Positions 53,380 through 62,729 are shown, counted from the first letter of the stretch. The stretch is DNA of 64,000 nucleotides from Pedobacter polysacchareus (GCF_019802255.1 NZ_JAHYSS010000002.1:310001-374000), one strand, 5' to 3'. Notes: generated from the letters alone by a model not told the origin. Numbers and translations: made by a program.

Positions 53380-54329
53380 TTTGGTTCTCTAATCAAAATA
53401 TGCCCATTGGGTGTCGGCGCGGCTTCAAGTTCTTCAACAGGACTGGAAGCCGCGTTTTTTTTAGGCATATTTTTTAAGTTGGGCTGCCCTGCGTCAATCC
53501 ATGCGGAATACCAAAAACTCCCTGTCGTATGGATGGCAGCGCGCATTTGTCGTTCTACCATCTGGTTCATTTCCTGATGATAAGCAGTGGAATAAGATAA
53601 AGAGTATTGCCGGATCAGTAATTGCTGTCGCTTCGAAAAACTGTATTTCTTTCTTCCAGGCGTGTTTGCACTGACTTTTGCTTCCATAGCCAGTACACTA
53701 TCCAGTAAGCGGTGGCTATTACTAACGATCTTCCAGGCAGTTTTCAAGGGATCTTCAATGTATATCGCCTTTCCGACCCGAAAATTATATTGTTCGGCAA
53801 ATAATTCCGGTAAGCGGCTTTCCCAAAAGGCATGAATGCCATGCTGGTTGCTGAGCTGACCATTGTGATTTTGAGTAGTATGCAGCGGCACATGTGCATC
53901 AGAAACGTAATGACCGAGGTAGGCGGAATAGATTAATATTCTCATGGAATCCCTTTCTACAAAGGCCCGGACGAGCTTGAAATAGGATTTTTGAATCTGC
54001 CAGGGCAGGCTGCCATTCGTTGATAACTGCTTCAGTCCGTATTTTTTCTGCGCTTCTGTCCATTTTCTGGGAATGCTATCTATGTTTTTTTCATAGCACT
54101 CCACATCTATGAAATGTCTGCCTGCTTCTGCAGTGTCCGCATAACGGCGTTTGTCGGGGTCTACCGCATGATCGCTGAGGTAACTGATGTTCGCCTTATA
54201 GAAAGTGTTCAGGCCTTTAGGAAGCGTGAATACAGCCAGGTAGTGGATTCGCTGATGCGCATAAAATCCCCAGGAGGAGCAAAGCAGCCAGGTCATAAAA
54301 AGAAAAACAGGGATCAATACACGATTCAT
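53376..54329 (-). CDS. zinc-dependent phospholipase C / S1-P1 nuclease-like secreted protein
   Basis: 317 residues from the ATG at 54329 (a TTG three codons earlier is less likely). A signal peptide (MNRVLIPVFLFMTWLLCSS) leads to WGFYAHQRIHYLAVFTLP, where the mature N-terminal Trp and the His of AHQ match the first zinc ligands of the PLC/S1-P1 fold. AYLGHYVSDAHVPLHTTQNHNGQLSNQHGIHAFWESRLPE (split across the middle) supplies the remaining His/Asp ligands. Hydrolysis of a phosphodiester outside the cytoplasm is expected; substrate unknown. Last gene of a minus-strand unit, 35 nt after hscA. Confidence 0.82.
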   Translation of the reverse strand: MNRVLIPVFLFMTWLLCSSWGFYAHQRIHYLAVFTLPKGLNTFYKANISYLSDHAVDPDKRRYADTAEAGRHFIDVECYEKNIDSIPRKWTEAQKKYGLKQLSTNGSLPWQIQKSYFKLVRAFVERDSMRILIYSAYLGHYVSDAHVPLHTTQNHNGQLSNQHGIHAFWESRLPELFAEQYNFRVGKAIYIEDPLKTAWKIVSNSHRLLDSVLAMEAKVSANTPGRKKYSFSKRQQLLIRQYSLSYSTAYHQEMNQMVERQMRAAIHTTGSFWYSAWIDAGQPNLKNMPKKNAASSPVEELEAAPTPNGHILIREPN

Positions 54330-54364
54330 CCCTGTCAAGCTATATATTTTAACCTATTACCTGG

Positions 54365-56224
54365 TTATTCTTCGATGCTTTTTCCTTTCATGGCTGAAGA
54401 AACGGCCATATCCATTACTCTTTCCGCAAATGGACGGGTAAACTCATTCAACTCATCCGCTTTTTTCAAAATAGTATCTTTTTCTGCGGTAGCTAATGCG
54501 TTTTTCAGCGCTTCAATATGAGTTTTAGTGTCTGTAATTTCAGTGGCTGTTAAGAAATTGCCATGTTTTTCAATGAAACGTTCCGCAGTGTAAACCAATT
54601 GTTCTCCTTCACTTCTTGCTTCAATCAACATGCGTTGCTCCACATCACTCTTAGCATGGGTAATGCTATCGATCAGCATTTGCTCTACTGTATCATCGGT
54701 AAGACCATAACTTGGCGTGATGTCGATCTCTTGCTTTACTCCAGAACGAAGTTCTATGGCTTGAACAGTAAGGATCCCATCGGCATTCAGCATAAAGTTG
54801 ATGTCTACTTTTGGCAATCCTGCTGGCATTGCCGGAATCCCTTTCAGGTCGAATTCTGCCAGTTTTCTATTTTCTTTCACCAGGTCACGTTCTCCCTGGA
54901 ATACAGAGATCTTCATGTTCACCTGTCCGTCGATAGAAGTGGTATATTGTCTGCCTGCTTTGGTTGGCACTTTTGCGTTTCTAGGAATGATGACATCCAT
55001 CAATCCACCCATCGTTTCAATTCCCAGAGATAATGGGGTTACATCCAGTAAAAGAATGTCTGAACGGTTTCCAGCAAGGATGTCTGCCTGAATTGCCGCA
55101 CCTAATGCCACTACTTCATCCGGGTTAATTTGGTCATGCGGTGTAGAATTGAAGAACTCAGCTACTTTTGCTTTCACATAAGGTGTGCGTGTAGAGCCTC
55201 CCACAAGTACCACTTCATCAATTTCTGCTACTGTAAGATTAGCATCGCTTAATGCTTGTTTACAGGCATTTAAAGTTTCAGCAACTTTGGCAGAAATCAG
55301 GTCTTCAAAAGTCTGTTTGTCTAAGGTACACCAGATTTCTCCAATCTGCTCATTGAAAAGGTTTTGAGTACTCAATGATTTTTTAGCTTCTTCCGCTTTT
55401 AGTCTGAGCGACTGCATCAAACCTTGGTCTGCTGATAAGGCAGCGTTATCTAATTTATTTTTCTCTATCCAGTAATGAACGATGGCACGGTCAAAATCAT
55501 CACCTCCTAAAAAGGTGTTGCCATTGGTGGCCAGTACTTCGAAAATCCCATTTTGAATAGATAGGATGGAAACGTCAAACGTTCCTCCACCAAGATCATA
55601 TACAGCAATTGTTTTTTGCTGAGTAGGATCAAGGCCGATTCCATAAGCCAGACTGGCTGCGGTTGGCTCGTTCACAATTCTCAGCACGTCCAGACCTGCT
55701 AACCTGCCCGCATCTCGCGTGGCTTGGCGCTGACTGTCGTTAAAATAAGCAGGAACTGTAATCACCGCACGGTTTACCGGGGTTTTTAACGCATGTTCTG
55801 CTCTTGCTTTCAGTTCCTTCAGTATTTCTGCTGAAAGTTCTATTGGCGTATAAAATTTATCACCAGCTTTAATCTTTACCAAAGAATCATTTTCGTCATC
55901 TATGATTTTGTAAGAAAAAGTATCCTGATGTGCAGCAACATCTTTGTAAGATCTGCCCAATAATCTTTTAACGGAAAATATAGTATTTGAGGGATCGCTG
56001 ATTAAAAATTCTTTGGCATCATTACCTACAACCGCATCGCCATTGGCATTAAAATGCACGATTGATGGCACCAAAACACCTTTTCCTGTGTCATTAATGA
56101 CCATAGGGTTTTTGTCGGGGTTGATAAAGGCTACCAGACTGTTGGTGGTACCAAGGTCAATGCCGACGATGATTTCTTCTTTCTGTAAGGAACCTGTTGC
56201 GAGGTTAATGGAGATCTTTGCCAT
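54365..56224 (-). CDS. hscA: Hsp70-type Fe-S cluster assembly chaperone HscA
   Basis: 619 residues, the length of HscA rather than DnaK. The start carries a short leader MAKISINLATGSLQKEEIIVGIDLGTTNSLVAF (the DLGTTNS phosphate loop at ~22-28). Other Hsp70 signatures are IAVYDLGGGTFDVSIL (~211) and VVLVGGSTRTPYVKA (~340). A degenerate C-terminal lid and the absence of a DnaK-like tail favour HscA. HscA helps release Fe-S clusters from IscU. hscB and isc genes are not in the window. A TAnnTTTG element lies 7 nt before the ATG. Confidence 0.88.
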   Translation of the reverse strand: MAKISINLATGSLQKEEIIVGIDLGTTNSLVAFINPDKNPMVINDTGKGVLVPSIVHFNANGDAVVGNDAKEFLISDPSNTIFSVKRLLGRSYKDVAAHQDTFSYKIIDDENDSLVKIKAGDKFYTPIELSAEILKELKARAEHALKTPVNRAVITVPAYFNDSQRQATRDAGRLAGLDVLRIVNEPTAASLAYGIGLDPTQQKTIAVYDLGGGTFDVSILSIQNGIFEVLATNGNTFLGGDDFDRAIVHYWIEKNKLDNAALSADQGLMQSLRLKAEEAKKSLSTQNLFNEQIGEIWCTLDKQTFEDLISAKVAETLNACKQALSDANLTVAEIDEVVLVGGSTRTPYVKAKVAEFFNSTPHDQINPDEVVALGAAIQADILAGNRSDILLLDVTPLSLGIETMGGLMDVIIPRNAKVPTKAGRQYTTSIDGQVNMKISVFQGERDLVKENRKLAEFDLKGIPAMPAGLPKVDINFMLNADGILTVQAIELRSGVKQEIDITPSYGLTDDTVEQMLIDSITHAKSDVEQRMLIEARSEGEQLVYTAERFIEKHGNFLTATEITDTKTHIEALKNALATAEKDTILKKADELNEFTRPFAERVMDMAVSSAMKGKSIEE

Positions 56225-56231
56225 AGTGAGG

Positions 56232-56239
56232 CAAATTTA
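56232..56239 (-). promoter_or_regulatory. TAnnTTTG element abutting the hscA start
   Basis: On the minus strand TAAATTTG ends 7 nt before the hscA ATG, within the 39-bp gap after the DUF3810 gene. It could drive a nearly leaderless hscA transcript independent of the upstream genes. Confidence 0.42.
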
Positions 56240-56263
56240 GGAATGTTTTGTTCTTTTTTTGTT

Positions 56264-57364
56264 TTAAGGTTGTAATGTTTTAACCTTCTGAGCTGGAATC
56301 AGCTCTTTTTTATGAATATTATACAACCACAATACAATATCCTGGTAGCTATCCGTTCCTTTTTTCTGGTTGTTCAGCTTTAAAAAGCTATCCAGGGCCA
56401 CATCCATATAGCCATACATGTCGCTGTTGTACTTTTTCCAAAATGCCTTTTCTATCTTGAAATCGTTCAAAGTAACTGGATTTATCGTTGCATACAAGCG
56501 TTGATAATCTTCAGGAGATTTGATTTTGATCTCAAAAAGAATACTTCTCAGCATATTATAAGCCGCAGAATACTGGAAATTTTGATCGGTACTGTGGATG
56601 GCCACGAGGTAACCGATTAGATTGGCCTCATCTTCTCTGCCGATGCCCAATTGGTGGGCAATCTCATGGCAGGTCACAAAAGGTAAGGAGGTTGTAGGTA
56701 GTCTGGTGTTTACATTGGCTTCGCCTGATACCGGGTTGTAATAGCCTTCAATCCCTATTTTGGTCACCACCCAGCTGTTCAGCACCGCTTTAACGGAAGG
56801 CACCCGGTAATTGAAGAAGGTATTGGTTTTCTTTAGGCTATCGTACGATATTTTTGCCTTGCTTTCCAATTGATCCAGGTTGTACCGTTCTTTTTTTATG
56901 CTTTGTAAACCATTGAGCTTGTCGATAAAATATTCGCCCAGCAGCACTAATTCTGCCGTATTATACTTTTCATTTGAAATGCCCAGCTGTTTGCTGATGG
57001 TGGGGCGGGAATAGTTCAATCCCCATAAGATTTTAAATACCAGGTATAAAATCAATCCGAAATTAATCACCTGCAAGGGAATTTGGATTCGATCTGAAGC
57101 GTTTAGTTTCTTTTGAAAGACCTTTTTGAAAAACAGATAGAGGCTCCTTAAAATGTATAAAACGAGTAAGAGATAAAGGAAATCGCCAACCGGAAAAGGA
57201 AATAGGAAACTGATCCATCGCTGAATCACTGAACTGACCTGGTACAGGCCATTGGAATAGTATTTCTCTATAAAATTACTGCTCAGTCCGGCAAGAAATA
57301 CGATTCCCGACAGACTGAACAGCAGGACAAACTGTTTCATTCTGGGTTTGTCCATTAATTTCAT
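56264..57364 (-). CDS. DUF3810 membrane protein, predicted zinc metallopeptidase
   Basis: 366 residues. Three membrane helices occupy the first ~115 residues (QFVLLFSLSGIVFLAGL, FLYLLLVLYILRSLYLFF, VINFGLILYLVFKILWGL), followed by an extracytoplasmic domain. His233-Glu234-x-x-His237 (TCHEIAHQLG) with the acidic REDEAN nine residues on gives a gluzincin-like zinc site. No activity is established for DUF3810; protease function is inferred from the motif. It starts 19 nt after the dihydroorotase stop. Confidence 0.87.
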   Translation of the reverse strand: MKLMDKPRMKQFVLLFSLSGIVFLAGLSSNFIEKYYSNGLYQVSSVIQRWISFLFPFPVGDFLYLLLVLYILRSLYLFFKKVFQKKLNASDRIQIPLQVINFGLILYLVFKILWGLNYSRPTISKQLGISNEKYNTAELVLLGEYFIDKLNGLQSIKKERYNLDQLESKAKISYDSLKKTNTFFNYRVPSVKAVLNSWVVTKIGIEGYYNPVSGEANVNTRLPTTSLPFVTCHEIAHQLGIGREDEANLIGYLVAIHSTDQNFQYSAAYNMLRSILFEIKIKSPEDYQRLYATINPVTLNDFKIEKAFWKKYNSDMYGYMDVALDSFLKLNNQKKGTDSYQDIVLWLYNIHKKELIPAQKVKTLQP

Positions 57365-57383
57365 TAGTTGTGGTACATTAATT

Positions 57384-58721
57384 TTAAGACCTGTTAAAAG
57401 CTAATCTCTTTCCTTTTTCATTGGTCATAAAGCTTCCTTTTTGATACGCTAAATTTCCTGAAACTAAGGTGTGTGTGATTTCAGACTGGAAGGTTTGTCC
57501 TTCGAAAGGCGACCATCCGCATTTGTACCAAAGGTTTGCTCTGGTCACTTTAACCGGATCATTCAAGTTCACTAAAACTAAATCTGCCCAGTAACCTTCT
57601 CTAATGAAACCTCTTCTGTCTACCTGGAAACAAGTTGCCACATTATGCGCTGTTTTTTCTGCAATCTGTTCTAGTGTGATTTTCTTTTGATGGTACATTT
57701 CTAATAAGGCAGACATCGCATGCTGTACCAATGGGCCACCAGAAGGGGCTTGCAGGTAAGGCTGATCTTTTTCTGCAATCGTATGAGGAGCATGATCTGT
57801 CGCAATAATGTCGATATGACCATCTAATACGCCTTTTAAGATCGCATCTTTATCCTGTTCTGTTTTTACTGCCGGATTCCATTTGATCCAGTTGCCTTTA
57901 GTGGCGTAATCTCTGTCGTCGAACCAAAGGTGGTGGATGCAGGCTTCGGCAGTGATTCTTTTATCTTTTAATGGTGTAATGTTGTCAAAAAGTGCTACTT
58001 CTCTGGCGGTAGAGATGTGCAGAATGTGTAAACGCGTCTGGTATTTTTTAGCCAGTTCTACTGCCATTGAAGAAGAAATATAACACGCTTCTGCGCTTCT
58101 GATCAATGGGTGCATGTCTATGGTGATGTTGTCGCCATATTCTGCTTTGTAGCGCGCCATGTTTTCTCTGATGGTCTTTTCATCTTCACAATGTGTCGCC
58201 ACCAACATCGGTGCTTCTTTGAAAATGTTTTCTAAAACCGTCGCGTTGTCTACCAGCATATTTCCAGTAGACGAACCCATGAATACTTTAATCCCGCAAA
58301 CGTTGTTCGGATCAGTTTTCAATACTTCATCGAGGTTGTCATTGGAAGCGCCCATGAAAAACGAGTAATTCGCTAAAGAAACATCTGAGGCGATCTGATA
58401 TTTATCAGCCAGCAACTGCTGACTTAAGGTATTCGGAACCGTATTGGGCATTTCCATGAAGGAAGTGATCCCTCCGGCAACGGCAGCCATACTTTCAGAA
58501 AATATGTCCGCTTTATCCGTTAGTCCGGGTTCTCTAAAATGTACCTGATCATCGATCATTCCTGGAAAGAGGTGTAGACCCTCTGCATTGATTTCTTTTG
58601 CGCCTTCCGCAGTGATGTTGGGCGCAATTTTTACGATAAATCCCTCTTTAATGAGTACGTCAGCAACAAATATCTGGCCTTCGTTTACCACTGAGGCCGC
58701 TTTTATCAGAATGGTGTTCAT
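57384..58721 (-). CDS. pyrC: dihydroorotase (type I-like), QxH variant of the metal motif
   Basis: 445 residues of the amidohydrolase fold. The carbamylated-lysine position Lys145 (GIKVFMGSSTG), His177 (VATHCEDE), His235 (HILHISTA) and Asp309 (IATDHAPHT) are present. The first metal motif, usually HxH, reads Gln59-x-His61 (DDQVHFREPG). The same wording is, to my memory, common in Bacteroidota proteins annotated as dihydroorotase. Expected role: N-carbamoylaspartate to dihydroorotate in pyrimidine synthesis, although a pseudo-enzyme or another cyclic amidase is possible. Second gene of the minus-strand unit, 26 nt after the M1 peptidase gene. Confidence 0.87.
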   Translation of the reverse strand: MNTILIKAASVVNEGQIFVADVLIKEGFIVKIAPNITAEGAKEINAEGLHLFPGMIDDQVHFREPGLTDKADIFSESMAAVAGGITSFMEMPNTVPNTLSQQLLADKYQIASDVSLANYSFFMGASNDNLDEVLKTDPNNVCGIKVFMGSSTGNMLVDNATVLENIFKEAPMLVATHCEDEKTIRENMARYKAEYGDNITIDMHPLIRSAEACYISSSMAVELAKKYQTRLHILHISTAREVALFDNITPLKDKRITAEACIHHLWFDDRDYATKGNWIKWNPAVKTEQDKDAILKGVLDGHIDIIATDHAPHTIAEKDQPYLQAPSGGPLVQHAMSALLEMYHQKKITLEQIAEKTAHNVATCFQVDRRGFIREGYWADLVLVNLNDPVKVTRANLWYKCGWSPFEGQTFQSEITHTLVSGNLAYQKGSFMTNEKGKRLAFNRS

Positions 58722-58747
58722 GCCTTCAAACTTAAATAAAAAAAATG

Positions 58748-60661
58748 TTATTTGCCCTTCCAGATGTTGTCTGCAGGGCTCGCATCCATAAATATGCCGC
58801 CATCAGCCTGAACTTCTATCACTGTTTGCTTTGCATTCAGCGAGATGACCGTTGATTTTTGATTGGCCTTCCAAACCGCTGAAGTTTGATGAAACACGCC
58901 TGTTGATCCATCTTTATACTTCAGTTTTATATCAAATGGAACGGCAAATCCACCCACATTATCCAGTTTAATCTGGTAAGCGAGTCCTTTATTGGATACT
59001 TGTTTAACGGCAAGGTCAATGTAATTATTGCTGAAAAACCAGTTGTTCCAATACCAGTTCAGGTTTTGTCCGGATACATTGTTAAAGGTGTAGAAGAAGT
59101 CCCATGGAATGGGATGTTTGCCATTCCAGCGCTCCATATAAGCATGAAGGTACTTTTTAAAGGCAACATCACCCAGCATGTCTTTTAAGGCAAGGTAGGC
59201 AAGGGCGGGTTTAACGTAAGCATTATTGCCATAACCAGCGCCGGATACCTGTGTAGATAGCGTAATTACCGGCTGGTCTTCTTCAGCAGAGGGATCATTG
59301 ATCCATCGGTCTACACGGAATTTTTTGAAGTTCTCATCTGCTTTCTCTTTTCCAAGCTGAGCGGTAGAGATCAGGTACTCTAATGTAGTGGCCCAGCCTT
59401 CATCCATGTGTGCATACCTGGTTTCATTGGTACCCATGTAAAAAGGGAAATAAGTATGTGCCACCTCATGATTCAGCACAAACTGAGAAAACTCCAGATC
59501 TGGTGTGGTCGAATCGTTGATCATCATCGGGTATTCCATATCTGCAAAGCCCTGCACTGCAGTCATCTTTGAAAATGGATAAGCTACGCCGGGCCAGTTG
59601 TTAGAAAACCAGGATAAAGCTTGTTTTGTCCAGTCTGCTGCTTTTGGGAAATCGATGGCTTTGGCATCGTAAGCGGCCTGTGCACTTGCTCTTCTACCTG
59701 TTTTTGGGTCTACTACCACACTTCCGCCATCCCATAAATAATGGTTGCTCAAAGCAAATGTCACATCTGTAATGTGATCGGCAGTAAATACCCAGCTGTT
59801 CCAGTCATTTTGCTGCGTCACCAATCCTTTCGCCATTTCTTCTGCGTTGGCAATAGGGGTAATGGTCTCGCTGCTATAAGATTTTTTTAATCTTTCCGCA
59901 AAAACCGGCTGTAATACTTCCTGTGGATTTTGTAAATCCCCGGTGGCCCATACCACAAAGTTTTTAGGCGCTTTTACCGTTAAGCGGTAGTCGTTAAAGT
60001 CGTTGTAAAATTCGGCCCTGTCGGTATGGGGGATGAGATCCCAGCCATAATAATCGTCATAAACAGATACCCTGGGAAAAGCATAAGCCACAAAAAATGT
60101 ACTGTTGTCCAGCTGACCTTCTCTGCCGCTTTCTTTGGATAAAGGGTAAGACCAGCTGATGTTCAATTCGGCAGTCTGACCCGGCTTCAATGGGTTTTTT
60201 AATTCAAGGGCCTCTACAGTTCCCCAATTTTCATTCGTTACATTGTATTTCTGCTGATCAATTTGCAAAGCGCTGATGGTTAGCCCATCAGATAGAAAGT
60301 CTTTATTCACATAATTTGCACGTGGAGCTGCTGGTTTATGTAGATTATTGACAAACCTAATGGCAATTTGATGTAAGGTATCTGGACTGTGGTTCGTGTA
60401 TTTGATCGTTTCCGTTCCGCTTACGATTTTACTGACCGGATCTACACTGATCACCATGTCGTATTTACCTTTATTTTGCCAGTAATTTTTGCCCGGTTTT
60501 CCGTCTTTTGATCGGCTTCCTTTTTCATAAGCCATCTTTATATTTCTTGGCAGGTATAGTTCCTGGGCATAAGCAGCTGTGCTTCCGCAGAGCAGTAAGG
60601 CAAAGGCAGCTGGGAATATTGCCTTTAACCATCTGTTTTGTTGTTTTTGCATCTGGTTCAT
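58748..60661 (-). CDS. M1 family (gluzincin) metallopeptidase, secreted
   Basis: 637 residues with a signal peptide (ending TAAYAQ). An aminopeptidase N-like beta domain (~65-250) precedes the catalytic domain. The zinc site is His398-Glu399-x-x-His402 with Glu421 18 residues on (LNHEVAHTYFPF and HMDEGWATTLE); the substrate-binding GAMEN-like stretch is GFADMEYPMM (~371). It should remove N-terminal residues from peptides in the periplasm or at the surface. First gene of the unit running down to the phospholipase-C-like gene. Confidence 0.93.
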   Translation of the reverse strand: MNQMQKQQNRWLKAIFPAAFALLLCGSTAAYAQELYLPRNIKMAYEKGSRSKDGKPGKNYWQNKGKYDMVISVDPVSKIVSGTETIKYTNHSPDTLHQIAIRFVNNLHKPAAPRANYVNKDFLSDGLTISALQIDQQKYNVTNENWGTVEALELKNPLKPGQTAELNISWSYPLSKESGREGQLDNSTFFVAYAFPRVSVYDDYYGWDLIPHTDRAEFYNDFNDYRLTVKAPKNFVVWATGDLQNPQEVLQPVFAERLKKSYSSETITPIANAEEMAKGLVTQQNDWNSWVFTADHITDVTFALSNHYLWDGGSVVVDPKTGRRASAQAAYDAKAIDFPKAADWTKQALSWFSNNWPGVAYPFSKMTAVQGFADMEYPMMINDSTTPDLEFSQFVLNHEVAHTYFPFYMGTNETRYAHMDEGWATTLEYLISTAQLGKEKADENFKKFRVDRWINDPSAEEDQPVITLSTQVSGAGYGNNAYVKPALAYLALKDMLGDVAFKKYLHAYMERWNGKHPIPWDFFYTFNNVSGQNLNWYWNNWFFSNNYIDLAVKQVSNKGLAYQIKLDNVGGFAVPFDIKLKYKDGSTGVFHQTSAVWKANQKSTVISLNAKQTVIEVQADGGIFMDASPADNIWKGK

Positions 60662-60753
60662 TCGTTATACTTATAAAAGTACATTATTTAAGATTTTTTA
60701 AAACAATCGTGATCATAAATAATACGTTGAGCTGATGATCCTATAAATAATAG

Positions 60754-60761
60754 TATCTTTG
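60754..60761 (+). promoter_or_regulatory. TAnnTTTG element abutting the helicase start
   Basis: TATCTTTG ends 4 nt before the ATG at 60766. A TTG lies 24 nt upstream of the element, longer than the usual 19. Use of this element would give a leaderless or nearly leaderless transcript. Confidence 0.45.
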
Positions 60762-60765
60762 CAAA

Positions 60766-62097
60766 ATGCCCAAAACATTTGAAGAGTTTAACCTTAATCG
60801 ACAGATTTTAAATGCTGTAGCTGATGCAGGGTTTACTGTTGCCACCCCAATACAAGAAAAATCAATAGCACCTGTCCTGTCAGGACAGGATATATTCGGC
60901 ATTGCCGAGACTGGAACCGGAAAAACAGCAGCTTATGTTTTACCGATCCTGATGCAATTAAAATATGCTCAGGGTGATTCGCCAAGAGCCTTGATCCTTG
61001 CACCAACCAGAGAGTTGGCGATGCAGATCACTGAACATGTTAAAATTTTCTCTAAATATACAGACCTACGTACCGTTGTTGTTTTCGGTGGTATTGGTCC
61101 AAAAACACAAATCGAACAGATTAAAGCAGGTGTAGACATCATTGTCGCTACGCCGGGAAGATTTTTAGATATTTATCTGGCCGGACACATCAATACACAG
61201 TACCTTAAGTTTTTGGTCCTGGATGAAGCGGATAAAATGATGGATATGGGCTTCATTGGCTCTATTCACCGTATTTTAGAAGTGGTACCCCGCCGTCGTC
61301 AGAACTTGTTGTTCTCTGCAACCATGAGTGACCTGGTACAGAAAATTGCGGGAGACTTCCTGAAACACCCCACTATTATTGAAGTAGGCTTACAAGCTAC
61401 TCCTGCAGCAACAGTGACGCAGAAGCTGTATGAAGTGCCCAATTTCAAAACAAAGATCAATTTATTACAACACCTGCTGAAAAATGATGAAGAGTTTAAA
61501 AGACTCATCATTTTCTGTAAAACCAAGACGGTTGCCGATAATATTTTTAGTTTTATCGTGCGCAGGTTCGGTGAAGATGCCGTAAGGGTAATTCATGCCA
61601 ATAAAGGCCAGAACACGAGAATCAACTCTATCAATAGCTTTAAAGAAGGAAATATCAGGGTATTGGTGGCTACAGATGTGGCTTCCAGAGGGATTGACGT
61701 TTCTGAAGTGAGTCATGTGATCAACTTCGATGTACCGATCATTATTGAAGATTATGTACACCGTATCGGCCGTACGGGTAGGGCTTATGCCAAGGGGGAT
61801 GCCTTGACTTTCGCTACGCCTGCAGAAAAATATTACATTGAGAAAATAGAGAAGTTGATCAGACAACAGATTCCTGTGCTACCTTTGCCGGAAGAAATTT
61901 TCGTAGAAGAAACTCCTTATGAAGAACGTCAGGCTATTGCCAGAGCAATTGACGACCAGAAACGTAAGGATGATCCTGAGTTCAAAGGAGCTTTCCATGA
62001 GAAGAAGCATGCCGCGGCAATTGCAGCTTCAGAAAGAGAGAAAATGAAAAATAAAACTCCTGCCTGGAAGTCTAAGAAATTCAAAAATAAAAAGTAA
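60766..62097 (+). CDS. DEAD-box ATP-dependent RNA helicase (RhlE-like)
   Basis: 443 residues with the full motif set: Q motif (FTVATPIQEKS), Walker A AETGTGKT (47-54), PTRELAMQ, TPGR, DEAD at 153-156 (VLDEADKMM), SAT, VATDVASRGIDV and HRIGRTGR. The C-terminal ~70 residues are basic and lysine-rich (KKFKNKK end), as usual for RNA-binding tails. Role in ribosome assembly, mRNA decay or cold adaptation is typical of the family. It is followed by two small genes and gldC at spacings of 10 nt or less, so they may be co-transcribed. Confidence 0.95.
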   Translation: MPKTFEEFNLNRQILNAVADAGFTVATPIQEKSIAPVLSGQDIFGIAETGTGKTAAYVLPILMQLKYAQGDSPRALILAPTRELAMQITEHVKIFSKYTDLRTVVVFGGIGPKTQIEQIKAGVDIIVATPGRFLDIYLAGHINTQYLKFLVLDEADKMMDMGFIGSIHRILEVVPRRRQNLLFSATMSDLVQKIAGDFLKHPTIIEVGLQATPAATVTQKLYEVPNFKTKINLLQHLLKNDEEFKRLIIFCKTKTVADNIFSFIVRRFGEDAVRVIHANKGQNTRINSINSFKEGNIRVLVATDVASRGIDVSEVSHVINFDVPIIIEDYVHRIGRTGRAYAKGDALTFATPAEKYYIEKIEKLIRQQIPVLPLPEEIFVEETPYEERQAIARAIDDQKRKDDPEFKGAFHEKKHAAAIAASEREKMKNKTPAWKSKKFKNKK

Positions 62098-62107
62098 AAC
62101 AAGGGAA

Positions 62108-62386
62108 TTGAAAGTAAAACTGACACCACTTAACATCATTTCAGCAGTCTGTATTACGATTGCAGCTGTGCTGTTATTTGAAAAAAGACCGCCATCAAAT
62201 GCACATACGATCAACCTACAGCCCATTCTGATTGGCTTTAGTTTGCTCATTGCAGTGATCGCCTTTATATCCGATCAGATTTTCAGGAAGTTTATTCCTG
62301 AGCTGAAAAAGATTTGGATTGTGGAATGTACAGTGATTCTTTTTACTGTTCTCTTATTTGTCATTATAAAAGTTAGCATAAATTAA
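62108..62386 (+). CDS. small membrane protein of unknown function (TTG start)
   Basis: 92 residues from a TTG at 62108, 10 nt after the helicase stop; no closer ATG exists. Three hydrophobic segments (NIISAVCITIAAVLLF, PILIGFSLLIAVIAFIS, WIVECTVILFTVLLFVIIKV) with short charged loops. The stop is followed directly by the gldC ATG, so the two genes are surely translated from one mRNA. I do not recognise the family. Confidence 0.75.
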   Translation: MKVKLTPLNIISAVCITIAAVLLFEKRPPSNAHTINLQPILIGFSLLIAVIAFISDQIFRKFIPELKKIWIVECTVILFTVLLFVIIKVSIN

Positions 62387-62722
62387 ATGAAACAAGCAGA
62401 AATCAAAATTACCGTTGAATTAGACGACAACAATGTCCCTGATAATATCCTTTGGGAATCTACAGATTCAGCTACAAAAGAGCAGGTACCTGTAAAATCA
62501 ATGATGTTGGCACTTTGGGATCATAACTATAAAAACTCTATGCGCATCGATCTATGGACTAAAGACATGCCTGTAGATGAGATGAAAAGATTTTTTTATG
62601 AAACTTTGCAAACGATGGGAGATAGCTTCCTTAAAGCTACTGGAGAGAAATTGATCGTTGAAGATTTACGCGATTATTGCGCGCATTTTGCCGATAAAAT
62701 GGGAATTAATACGCAGCAATAA
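62387..62722 (+). CDS. gldC: gliding motility-associated protein GldC
   Basis: 111 residues matching GldC: MKQAEIKITVELDDNNVPDNILW, the VKSMMLALWD segment, and the highly conserved RIDLWTKDMPVDEMKRFFYETL. In flavobacteria GldC sits next to GldB and enhances gliding; here no gldB is present and the gene is between two small membrane-protein genes. Soluble, cytoplasmic; molecular function unknown. Confidence 0.92.
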   Translation: MKQAEIKITVELDDNNVPDNILWESTDSATKEQVPVKSMMLALWDHNYKNSMRIDLWTKDMPVDEMKRFFYETLQTMGDSFLKATGEKLIVEDLRDYCAHFADKMGINTQQ

Positions 62723-62729
62723 AATCAGG

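Noticed and set aside
54365..56224. Assignment as DnaK
   Set aside because: Length of 619 residues, the N-terminal leader before DLGTTNS and the divergent C-terminal lid fit HscA better; no dnaJ or grpE neighbour.
62658..62729. N-terminal extension of the four-helix protein into gldC
   Set aside because: The extension would lie inside gldC in another frame; the ATG at 62730 is directly followed by the first membrane segment.
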